Shown in pieces: positions 1 to 6,041 of a DNA stretch of 10,000 nucleotides. Position 1 is the stretch's first letter, and each line of letters begins with the position of its first letter. The translations under genes and the position numbers were made by a program. The notes below the pieces were generated by a model. The model was given only the letters and a program-made list of their open reading frames with translations, did not search any database and was not told the origin of the DNA. The DNA is from Magnetospirillum sp. (GTDB lineage Bacteria > Pseudomonadota > Alphaproteobacteria > Rhodospirillales > Magnetospirillaceae). The stretch is from contig JAIWOG010000146.1 in the NCBI GenBank assembly GCA_020217035.1, positions 1 to 10,000 of the forward strand, given 5' to 3'.

Positions 1-1458
1 GGAATCGACGCCCGAACCACTGGCCAGGGTGATGAAGGTGCCGCCATCGCTGCCGATGATGAAGGTGTTGTCATAGCCGGTGGTGGCCGACAGATTCACA
101 TGCTCGATGCCGGCGACCCGCCAACCGACGTTGTCAGTTCCCGAACCCAGGGTGAGGGTGTCGGCGTCGGTTTCCGTATCCTCGTCGATGAAGGTGTCGC
201 CCAGCCCCATCTCGCCGCTGACGGTGACCGCGTCGTTGGTGCCGGCCACGCCGATCACGTAATCCGTCTCGCCGTCTGTGCTCTCCAGGGTGTAGGTGGA
301 CCCCAGCACGGACAAATCGAACACGTTGACGTCCTGGTCCAGCGCCTCGTCCTCGAGATCGTCGATGAGGTCCTGGATGGCCTCGTCGATCAATTCGGTG
401 ATGTCCTCGCCCAATTCGGCGATCAGCTCGTTCAGGTCGAACTCGCCTTCGCCTTGCGGGCCCAGCGGGTCGAAGGTGGAGAACAAGGCGTTCAAGTCGT
501 TGATCAAATCATCGAAGGAATCGCCATCGGGGCCGAAATCGCCAAAGCCGCTGTCGAAGAAAGCGTCCAGCGCGTCGCCCAGGGCGTCTTGCGCGGCTTC
601 CGCCTCGGTCTGCGCCTGTTCGGTGGCGGCGTCCTCGGTGGCGGCGTCCTCGCCTTCCGCCTGTTCGTTGGCGGCGGCCTCGGCCTGCTGTTCGGCCTCG
701 GTCTGGGCGTCGGCCTGGCGCTGCTGCTGCATTTGCTGCAACTGTTCGGGGCTGGGCGGCGGCGGCAGGGTTTGCAAGGTGTCGCCGTATTGCTGCTGCA
801 ATTGCTGCGGGCTCAGGATCACCGGCGGGGCAGGGGGCGCGAAGGCGCTGGACACCTGGGTGGTGGCGCCGGGCTGTGACAGCACCTGGGTGCCGGCCTG
901 GGTGGTGACCGACACTTGGCCGACGGTACCGTCGGCATCGGGCAGCAGGGAAACGGTGTTGGCGCTGCCTTCCGGCGCCGACTGGCCGGCGACGGTGGTG
1001 CCGCGGATGCCGATGCTGGCCACCGGGGTCTTCAGCACCATGGCGTCGGGATAGCCCTTGGCGATGGCGCCGCTGGCCAGCGAGAACGCGCCGCTGTCGA
1101 CGTTGATGGTTTGCTTGCCGCCCAGGCCCTGGGCCGACGGCAGGGTCATCTCGTCGACGCTCATATGGCCCTTGGCGCCCAGGGCGAAGGTCGATCCGTC
1201 GTCGAAGACCAAGCCGACCTTGCCGTCGGCGCCGGTGACGATGTCGTCGCCGACCTTGATGGCGGCGCCGTCCTTCAGCGCTTCCTGGCTGCCGTCGGCA
1301 TGCTTGACGGTGACTTGGCCCGACACCTTGGTGGCGGTGCCGATGGCGGCGGCGGGGGGCGGGGCAGTGGCGCCGTCCGCCTGGGCATATTGGGCGGGCA
1401 AGGAGCTTGCGGTGGGGTCGGAGCGGTGTCCGGCCGGGTTTCCGTTGGTTTCAATCAT
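1..1458 (-). CDS. FecR-domain large acidic surface/secreted protein, N-terminal 486 residues (runs off the window)
   Basis: The frame is open from ATG at 1458 to the window edge, so the C-terminus is missing. There is no hydrophobic signal peptide; the N-terminus is Pro/Ala-rich. Residues about 40-160 form a FecR-type domain: a beta-rich stretch with HADGSQEALKDGAAIKVGD, then GADGKVGLVFDDGSTFALG, then the family hallmark TPVASIGIRGTTVAG at 144-158. Residues about 216-292 are rich in Gln, Glu and Ala, probably a flexible or coiled linker, and contain a duplicated EDAAT unit. Residues about 293-375 are strongly acidic and helical. From about 380 the sequence becomes Gly/Thr/Asp-rich (VAGTNDAVTVSG, DADTLTLGSG), like repeat regions of large bacterial adhesins and beta-strand repeat proteins. 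FecR domains in this setting occur at the front of long proteins, often exported by type I secretion; that function is inferred. A TTG at 1473 is an alternative start. No strong Shine-Dalgarno is visible. Confidence 0.8.
   Translation of the reverse strand, partial: MIETNGNPAGHRSDPTASSLPAQYAQADGATAPPPAAAIGTATKVSGQVTVKHADGSQEALKDGAAIKVGDDIVTGADGKVGLVFDDGSTFALGAKGHMSVDEMTLPSAQGLGGKQTINVDSGAFSLASGAIAKGYPDAMVLKTPVASIGIRGTTVAGQSAPEGSANTVSLLPDADGTVGQVSVTTQAGTQVLSQPGATTQVSSAFAPPAPPVILSPQQLQQQYGDTLQTLPPPPSPEQLQQMQQQRQADAQTEAEQQAEAAANEQAEGEDAATEDAATEQAQTEAEAAQDALGDALDAFFDSGFGDFGPDGDSFDDLINDLNALFSTFDPLGPQGEGEFDLNELIAELGEDITELIDEAIQDLIDDLEDEALDQDVNVFDLSVLGSTYTLESTDGETDYVIGVAGTNDAVTVSGEMGLGDTFIDEDTETDADTLTLGSGTDNVGWRVAGIEHVNLSATTGYDNTFIIGSDGGTFITLASGSGVDS
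621..650. repeat. Perfect 15-bp tandem duplication inside the FecR-domain gene
   Basis: The unit cggtggcggcgtcct occurs twice back to back (621-635 and 636-650). On the minus strand it encodes a repeated five-residue unit in the Gln/Glu/Ala-rich linker of the surface protein. The length is a multiple of three, so a change in copy number would keep the frame. Confidence 0.9.
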
Positions 1459-1488
1459 GGAAGATCGCCGCAATCAATATCTCGAGGA

Positions 1489-1501
1489 GTGTAGATTACA
1501 C
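1489..1501. promoter_or_regulatory. Short inverted repeat GTGTA-GAT-TACAC in a divergent intergenic region
   Basis: Five-base perfect arms with a 3-base spacer lie 31 bases upstream of the FecR-domain gene and about 95 bases upstream of the yqhA-like gene. It could be an operator for either gene. The arms are short, and no known regulator motif was recognised. Confidence 0.25.
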
Positions 1502-1541
1502 CTTCCGCATAGTGGTAGGAACCCTTTTGGCGCAGGGGGGC

Positions 1542-1571
1542 TTGTCAAGGTCCGGTCGGCGGGGGTATCAC
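1542..1571 (+). promoter_or_regulatory. Candidate sigma70-like promoter for the yqhA-like operon
   Basis: TTGTCA (1542-1547) resembles a -35 element. It is followed after 18 bases by TATCAC (1566-1571), a weak -10 element. The spacing is acceptable, but the -10 match is poor and the distance to the ATG is short (25 bases). Confidence 0.25.
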
Positions 1572-1596
1572 CTCGGCAGGTTCCCCGGAGAGTCCC

Positions 1597-2103
1597 ATGA
1601 TCGAACGCGCCATCGAAACCTTCCTGTTCTGGAGCCGCTGGTTGCTGGTGCCGCTTTATGTCGGCCTGACGACGCTGTTGCTGTTCTTCGCCTTCAAGTT
1701 CTTCCAGGAACTGATCCATCTGGTGCCGCTGGTGCCGCAGATGGCCGAGGCCGACTTGGTCCTGACCGCCCTGGGGATGATCGACCTGGCGCTGGTGGGC
1801 AATTTGCTGATCATGGTCATCTTGTCGGGCTACGAGAACTTCGTGTCGCGCATCGACGTGGCGGAAGGCAGCGACAAGCTGTCGTGGCTGGGCAAGCTGG
1901 ACGCCGGCACCCTGAAGATCAAGGTGGCGGCCTCCATCGTCGCCATTTCGTCCATCCACCTGCTGAAAGCCTTCGTCAACGCGCTGTCCATTCCCAACGA
2001 CAAGCTGATGTGGCTGGTGATCATCCACATGACCTTCGTGGTGTCGGCGCTGTTGCTGGCTTATGTGGACAAGCTGGCCTTCGCCAGCCACCGGGAGCAT
2101 TGA
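1597..2103 (+). CDS. yqhA: UPF0114 / YqhA family inner membrane protein
   Basis: The 168-residue product matches the usual length of the YqhA (TIGR00645) family. It shows four hydrophobic segments at about 11-35, 54-77, 108-128 and 136-158. Family-typical stretches are visible: [11 protein letters not shown] near the start, the loop SGYENFVSR at 77-85 after segment 2, and [20 protein letters not shown] at 105-124 leading into segment 3. The molecular function of the family is not established; it is an integral cytoplasmic membrane protein. The ATG at 1597 is preceded by GGAGAG (1587-1592) only 4 bases away, and the N-terminus matches the family. The gene directly precedes, 2 bases apart, a second small membrane protein gene, so the two are probably translated from one mRNA. 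Recognition of the family is firm; the gene symbol rests on similarity to the E. coli protein. Confidence 0.85.
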   Translation: MIERAIETFLFWSRWLLVPLYVGLTTLLLFFAFKFFQELIHLVPLVPQMAEADLVLTALGMIDLALVGNLLIMVILSGYENFVSRIDVAEGSDKLSWLGKLDAGTLKIKVAASIVAISSIHLLKAFVNALSIPNDKLMWLVIIHMTFVVSALLLAYVDKLAFASHREH

Positions 2104-2105
2104 GC

Positions 2106-2378
2106 ATGAATGCCGGCGACATCAACTTCCTGGCCCTGCCGGCGGTGGCGGCGCTGGCCCTGGTGGGGGCGCCGCTGGCCCTGCGCCGTGCCGGTTTCCT
2201 GTGGGCCAAGGTGGTGTTCGGCTCGCTGACCTTTTTGTTCTCGGCTTTGGCGGTCTGCGGCATCGTGCTGTCGGTACAGCAGAAGACCGGCCTGTCCGAC
2301 CTGCCCATCGCCTGGCTGGTGGTTCCCGCCCTGGGCTTCGCCCTTTACAAGGTGGCGCGGATCACCGTCGAACACTAG
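2106..2378 (+). CDS. Small hypothetical membrane protein (90 aa) coupled to the yqhA-like gene
   Basis: This 90-residue protein begins 2 bases after the stop of the yqhA-like gene. GGGAG at 2093-2097 lies 8 bases upstream of its ATG, inside the end of the preceding gene, so translational coupling is likely. Three hydrophobic segments are visible, about residues 7-26, 32-56 and 66-82, separated by short loops (RRAG after the first, QQKTGLSD after the second). It has no catalytic motif and I do not recognise a family. Its position suggests a partner or accessory of the YqhA-like protein, which is inference from adjacency only. Its last 17 bases overlap, tail to tail, the 3' end of the M23 peptidase gene on the other strand. 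Confidence 0.7.
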   Translation: MNAGDINFLALPAVAALALVGAPLALRRAGFLWAKVVFGSLTFLFSALAVCGIVLSVQQKTGLSDLPIAWLVVPALGFALYKVARITVEH

Positions 2379-3156
2379 GCAAGACGGCGCTGACCGTTTC
2401 GGGGTCCAGCCGCACGTCCAGCCACGAAACCCCCCAGTGCAGATGCGGGCCGGTGGCCCGGCCGCTGGCGCCGACCGCGCCGATGACTTGCCCTTGTTCC
2501 ACCCGTTGGCCGACCGCCACGTCGGTGCGCGACAGGTGGGCGTAGACGCTTTGCAGCCCCAAGCCGTGGTCGATCATCACCGTCTGGCCGGTGAAATACA
2601 TGTCGGCATGGGCCAGGGTGACGGTGCCGGCGGCCACCGCGCGGACCGGGGCGCCGGTGGGCGCCGCCACGTCGGTGCCGGAATGCGGCGCCCGGGCCTC
2701 GCCGTTCAGCACCCGCTGGCTGCCGAACACCCCCGAGACGATTCCGTCGGCCGGCGCCGCCAGGCCGTCCAGGAAGGTGGGATGGGGCGAGATCACCTGA
2801 CGGGCCTGGGCGACCAGCCGGTTTTCCTCGGCGATGCGGGCCAACTGCGCCGGGTCGGGGGTGACCTTGGCCGGCGGCAAGCCGTCGATGCGCTGGATGT
2901 GCCAATCCCGCTTGGCGATGCTCAGGGTTTGGCTGTGACCGTCGATTCGCAGGGTGGCGGTGGGGGCGGCGTCGCGGCCGAAGCCCAGGACGAAACGCCC
3001 GTCGGAGGCGACGGGGACGGCGCGGCCGTCCAAGCTGACCGCGCTGTCCGGCCGGGCTTGGCCGATTGCCAGTCCGCCTTGTTCCAATCGGCCGGTCAAG
3101 TCCACGCCGTGGGCCGGCAGGGCAACCAGCAAAAACACGAAAAGCAGGGGCCGCAT
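2362..3156 (-). CDS. Secreted M23 (LytM-type) zinc metallopeptidase, probable murein endopeptidase
   Basis: The 264-residue product starts with a signal peptide (MRPLLFVFLLVALPAHG, cleavage near 17), so it acts in the periplasm or envelope. Residues about 20-85 are a small beta-rich domain; about 100-125 is a helical linker. The M23 domain spans about 135-250 and has all the zinc and catalytic residues of the family: H158 and D162 in HSGTDVAAPTG, H207 in YAHLS, and H238/H240 in GPHLHWGV. Catalytically competent LytM domains cleave peptide cross-links in peptidoglycan, so an active enzyme is expected. The stretch FGSQRVLNGEARAPHSG is typical of alphaproteobacterial M23 proteins. The start at 3156 is supported by GGAG (3163-3166, minus strand) 6 bases upstream. 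The gene follows heme A synthase by 2 bases and is probably co-transcribed with it. The exact bond cleaved cannot be told from the sequence. Confidence 0.9.
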   Translation of the reverse strand: MRPLLFVFLLVALPAHGVDLTGRLEQGGLAIGQARPDSAVSLDGRAVPVASDGRFVLGFGRDAAPTATLRIDGHSQTLSIAKRDWHIQRIDGLPPAKVTPDPAQLARIAEENRLVAQARQVISPHPTFLDGLAAPADGIVSGVFGSQRVLNGEARAPHSGTDVAAPTGAPVRAVAAGTVTLAHADMYFTGQTVMIDHGLGLQSVYAHLSRTDVAVGQRVEQGQVIGAVGASGRATGPHLHWGVSWLDVRLDPETVSAVLPSVRR

Positions 3157-3158
3157 AC

Positions 3159-4178
3159 CTATCTCCGCAGGGACGCCAGCCCCCAGCATAGCAGAGCGAG
3201 CAGCACCACCGCGCCCCCTTGATGCAAGGCGGCCAGACCCAGGGGCGCACCGTAAAGCAGGGTGGCGATGCCCAACCCGGCCTGGCCCCAGGCCCAGGCG
3301 CCGGCCAGGACCAATGCACGCGGGCCTTGCGACAGCCAGGCCCAAGCCGCCAGCAAGCTCAGGCAGGCCCAAGTGGTCAGCGCCAGCACCCGGTGCACGT
3401 ATTGGACGGCGGCGGGGCTTTCCACCATGTTGGCCAGGGGGGCGCGGGCCTCGGCCGGCCACCATGCCCCCGACATCAGCGGGAAGGTGTTGTGGATGCG
3501 CCCGGCGTCCAGCCCGGCGACCAGGGCGCCCCACGCCATGGTGGAAAGCGCCAGGATTCCGACGCCGATCCCCACCTTGAAGGCCAAGTCGTGGCGGCGT
3601 ATGCCCCCGCCCCACAACAGGCGGGCGCCGACCACCAGGGCGGCCAGGATCACCAGCGCCAGCAGAAGATGGGCGGCCAGACGGAAATGGCTGACCTCGG
3701 GGCGGTCCACCAAGCCGCTGGCCACCATCAGCCAGCCCAGGCCGCCTTGCGCCCCGCCCAAGGCCAGCAAGCCCAACAGCGGCCAGCCCCAGCCGGGGGG
3801 AATCATGCGGCGCCAGGCGAACCACGCCAGCGGCAGGGCGAAGGCCAATCCGATCAGCCGGCCCCACAGGCGGTGGATGTATTCCAGCCAGAAGATGCCC
3901 TGATAGCCGGCCAGGTCCATGCCAGCGTTGACCAGCCGGTATTCCGGGGTCTGGCGGTATTGGTCGAAGGCTTCCTGCCATTCCTGGTGGGTCAGGGGGG
4001 GCAGGATGTGGTGCGGGTTCCATTGCGCCATGGACAGGCCCGAGCCGGTCAGCCGGGTGAGTCCGCCCAACGACACCATCACCGCCACCATGGCGGCGAC
4101 GGCCAGCAGCCACCACGCCAGGGTGCGGCGATGGTCGGTGGTGGATTGATCCAGGTCATGGGGCGGCAAGTCACGCAT
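3159..4178 (-). CDS. ctaA: Heme A synthase (COX15/CtaA family)
   Basis: The 339-residue integral membrane enzyme oxidises the C8 methyl group of heme O to the formyl group of heme A, the cofactor of aa3-type cytochrome oxidase. About eight hydrophobic segments are visible. Family landmarks: SLGGLTRLTGSGLSM at 36-50, the loop WLEYIHRLWGR at 98-108 with conserved E99 and H102, HFRLAAHL at 164-171 with H170, AGLDAGRIHNTFPLM at 221-235, YVHRVLA at 260-266 with H262, and LHQGGA with H319. The four conserved His of the family are therefore all present. Length fits the alphaproteobacterial COX15-type enzyme. The ATG at 4178 is the first Met in a reasonable place, but no Shine-Dalgarno is seen upstream, so the start is less certain than the product. 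No other oxidase or heme O synthase gene is in the window. Its stop is 2 bases before the M23 peptidase start. Confidence 0.93.
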   Translation of the reverse strand: MRDLPPHDLDQSTTDHRRTLAWWLLAVAAMVAVMVSLGGLTRLTGSGLSMAQWNPHHILPPLTHQEWQEAFDQYRQTPEYRLVNAGMDLAGYQGIFWLEYIHRLWGRLIGLAFALPLAWFAWRRMIPPGWGWPLLGLLALGGAQGGLGWLMVASGLVDRPEVSHFRLAAHLLLALVILAALVVGARLLWGGGIRRHDLAFKVGIGVGILALSTMAWGALVAGLDAGRIHNTFPLMSGAWWPAEARAPLANMVESPAAVQYVHRVLALTTWACLSLLAAWAWLSQGPRALVLAGAWAWGQAGLGIATLLYGAPLGLAALHQGGAVVLLALLCWGLASLRR

Positions 4179-4188
4179 GAAGGGGGAT

Positions 4189-4209
4189 ATGGGGCGGGGT
4201 TTTCCCCAT
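4189..4209. other. Hairpin-forming G/C blocks in the cox15-pmbA divergent gap
   Basis: ATGGGG (4189-4194) can pair with CCCCAT (4204-4209). Alternatively GGGG (4196-4199) pairs with the same CCCC block across a TTTT loop. The element lies in the 79-base gap between the divergent heme A synthase and pmbA genes, 11 bases upstream of the heme A synthase ATG. It could affect translation of heme A synthase mRNA, or it may be chance in GC-rich DNA. Confidence 0.2.
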
Positions 4210-4246
4210 GCCAAGCCCGTGCTAGCCTTGATCCCCGACCCGATCC

Positions 4247-4252
4247 GGAGGA
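4247..4252 (+). promoter_or_regulatory. Shine-Dalgarno that fixes the pmbA start
   Basis: GGAGGA lies 5 bases upstream of the ATG at 4258. It favours that start over the in-frame ATG at 4177, which would add 27 residues that do not look like the family N-terminus. Confidence 0.8.
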
Positions 4253-4257
4253 AACCG

Positions 4258-5601
4258 ATGTCCCGATCCGAAACCCTGTCCCTGCTGGACGACCTGGTGG
4301 CCAAGGCCCGCCAGGCCGGAGCCGATGCCGCCGACGCGGTTTCGGTGGACACCGTGTCGCTGTCGGTGGGGGTGCGCCTGGGCGAATTGGAGCGCATGGA
4401 ACGTTCGGAAGGCGACGACATCGGCCTTCGGGTGCTGATCGGCAAGCGTCAGGCCATGGTGTCGTCGTCGGACCGTTCGCCGGAAGCCCTGGCCCAGTTG
4501 GTGGACCGCGCCGTTTCCATGGCGCGTGCCGTCCCCGAAGACCCCTATGCCGGGCTGGCCGAGCCGTCGGAACTGGCCACCGAATTGCTGGACCTGCAAT
4601 CTTGCGATCCAGATGAACCCAGCGCCGAGACCCTGCTGGACATGGTGCGCCGCGCCGAGGATTCCGCCCGCGCCGTGCCGGGGGTGACCAATTCGGAAGG
4701 GGCCGAGGCTGGCTGGGGCCGTTCGGGCGTCGCCTTCGTCGCCTCCAACGGCTTCGCCTTCGAATACGCGGTGACCTCGGGCTCGGTGTCGGCGGCCGTG
4801 CTGGCCGGCGACGCCGAGACCGGCATGGAGCGCGATTACGACTACACCTCGGCGGTGTTCCTGTCCGACCTGCGCAGCCCCGAGGACGTGGGCCACGAAG
4901 CCGGCCACCGCGCCGTGCGCCGCCTGGGGGCGCGCAAGGTCAAGACCTGCAAGGTGCCGGTGGTGTTCGACCCCCGGGTCAGCCGCGGGCTTTTGGGCTC
5001 GCTGATCGGCGCCATCAACGGCGCCGGGGTGGCGCGCGGCACCACCTTCCTGAAGGACAAGATGGGCCAACAGGTTTTCGCCCCCGGCATCCGGGTGGTG
5101 GACGATCCGCACCGCCTGCGCGGCATGCGCTCGCGCCCTTGCGACGGCGAAGGCGTGGCCACCAAGCGGCTGAACGTGGTCGAGGACGGGGTGCTGACCA
5201 CCTGGCTGCTGGATTGCCGCTCGGCCCGCCAACTGGGCCTCAAAAGCACCGGCCACGCCAGCCGAGGCACCACCAGCCCGCCCAGCCCGTCGGCCAGCAA
5301 TTTCTATCTTGAGGCCGGCGCGGTAACGGTGGCGGAAATGATCGGCGACATTCCCGACGGCTTCTATGTCACCGAATTGTTCGGCCAGGGTGTCAACGGC
5401 GTCACCGGCGATTATTCGCGTGGCGCCGCCGGCTTCTGGATCGAAGGCGGCGAGATCGCCTATCCGGTGTCGGAAATCACCGTCGCCGGCAATCTGAAGG
5501 ACATGTTCCGTAATCTGGTGCCGGCCAACGACCTGGTGTTGCGCTATGGCGTCGACTGCCCGACCCTGCGGATCGACGGGCTGACCATCGCCGGGCGTTG
5601 A
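4258..5601 (+). CDS. pmbA: PmbA/TldE-type metalloprotease subunit (peptidase U62 family)
   Basis: The 447-residue product has the length of E. coli PmbA (TldE). This protein pairs with TldD to form a cytoplasmic protease known for microcin B17 maturation and CcdA degradation. Family features: N-terminal LLDDLVAKARQAGADAADAV (residues 9-28), the stretch LGLKSTGHASRG at 326-337, PSPSASNFYLEAG at 342-354, and a C-terminal glycine-rich part with FGQGVNGVTGDYSRGAAGFWIEGG (375-398), then EITVAGNLKDM. In the family TldD carries the zinc-binding HExxxH and TldE does not; accordingly no HExxxH is present. There is, however, an HEAGH at 213-217, discussed as a finding. No tldD is seen here, which is usual since the two are often unlinked. 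The start at 4258 is chosen for the strong GGAGGA. The gene is divergent from heme A synthase. Confidence 0.92.
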   Translation: MSRSETLSLLDDLVAKARQAGADAADAVSVDTVSLSVGVRLGELERMERSEGDDIGLRVLIGKRQAMVSSSDRSPEALAQLVDRAVSMARAVPEDPYAGLAEPSELATELLDLQSCDPDEPSAETLLDMVRRAEDSARAVPGVTNSEGAEAGWGRSGVAFVASNGFAFEYAVTSGSVSAAVLAGDAETGMERDYDYTSAVFLSDLRSPEDVGHEAGHRAVRRLGARKVKTCKVPVVFDPRVSRGLLGSLIGAINGAGVARGTTFLKDKMGQQVFAPGIRVVDDPHRLRGMRSRPCDGEGVATKRLNVVEDGVLTTWLLDCRSARQLGLKSTGHASRGTTSPPSPSASNFYLEAGAVTVAEMIGDIPDGFYVTELFGQGVNGVTGDYSRGAAGFWIEGGEIAYPVSEITVAGNLKDMFRNLVPANDLVLRYGVDCPTLRIDGLTIAGR

Positions 5602-5627
5602 CTCTTCTTAACCGTTTGGTAAGAGTC
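5600..5627 (+). terminator. Hairpin directly after pmbA (possible terminator without U-tract)
   Basis: GACTCTT (5600-5606) pairs perfectly with AAGAGTC (5621-5627). An inner ACC/GGT stem (5611-5613 with 5618-5620) closes a GTTT loop, leaving a 4-base bulge. It begins inside the pmbA stop codon. No T-run follows, so intrinsic termination is uncertain; it may serve as a 3' end stabiliser or attenuator. Confidence 0.4.
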
Positions 5628-5635
5628 GGGTGCCG

Positions 5636-5658
5636 GGTGCGCCCAGAACGGGCACACC
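5636..5658 (+). other. Second hairpin in the pmbA-lipoprotein gap
   Basis: GGTG-C-GCCC (5636-5644) pairs with GGGC-A-CACC (5650-5658) around an AGAAC loop: eight base pairs with one internal C/A mismatch. It ends 19 bases before the lipoprotein ATG and would lie in its leader if the two genes are co-transcribed. Confidence 0.35.
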
Positions 5659-5677
5659 GATAACGGGGATTGCCGAA

Positions 5678-6037
5678 ATGCTTGCCAAGATCGCCATAGC
5701 CGCTGCCCTGACCGCCAGCTTGGCCGCCTGCGTGGCGCCGCCCTTGGGCGAGGCTTCATCCGGCGCCTCGCCGGCCAATTTCAGCTACAAGTCCGATGGC
5801 GAGAACGCCAGGGCTTTGCTGGCCGCCGCCGAGACCGCCAAGCCGGTCAGTTGGAAAGTGTCGGATTCGTCCTATGGCGCGGTGACCCCCGACGGCGCCG
5901 CCTTTCCCGATCAAACCCGCCGCACCTGTCAACCGCTGAAGCATCAGCGCGATGGGACGACCCGTTCGGTGACCGCCTGCAAGGGGGCGGACGGCACCTG
6001 GGTGGTGGCCGAATGGCTGCCGGCCAAGGGCGAGTAA
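5678..6037 (+). CDS. Small lipoprotein (119 aa), C-terminus resembling 17-kDa/RT0821-type surface antigens
   Basis: The product starts with a lipoprotein signal peptide, MLAKIAIAAALTASLAAC, with lipobox LAAC and modified Cys18, so it should be anchored in the inner or outer membrane facing the periplasm or surface. Residue 19 is Val rather than Asp, which does not suggest inner-membrane retention. The mature protein is about 100 residues: a Ser/Ala/Pro-rich linker to about 35, then a compact domain. Its end has a pair of Cys (C84 in RRTCQP and C101 in VTACKGADGTWVVAEW) in the arrangement seen at the end of RT0821/Lpp0805-type surface proteins, where a TACxxxDGxW stretch is common. That link is a motif-level judgement. 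The ATG at 5678 has GGGGAT (5665-5670) 7 bases upstream; an upstream in-frame ATG at 5630 would bury the signal peptide and is rejected. The gene ends 4 bases from the convergent esterase gene. Confidence 0.75.
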   Translation: MLAKIAIAAALTASLAACVAPPLGEASSGASPANFSYKSDGENARALLAAAETAKPVSWKVSDSSYGAVTPDGAAFPDQTRRTCQPLKHQRDGTTRSVTACKGADGTWVVAEWLPAKGE

Positions 6038-6041
6038 GCCT

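Noticed and set aside
100..879. Plus-strand open frame with a hydrophobic Leu/Gly-rich stretch
   Set aside because: It arises from antisense reading of Gln/Glu/Ala codons of the FecR-domain gene; there is no plausible start context and the minus strand explains the region.
3219..4616. Very long open frame on the plus strand across the heme A synthase gene
   Set aside because: Its translation is a low-complexity run of Gln, Gly, Ala and Arg typical of the antisense of a GC-rich gene, and the opposite strand encodes an intact COX15-family protein.
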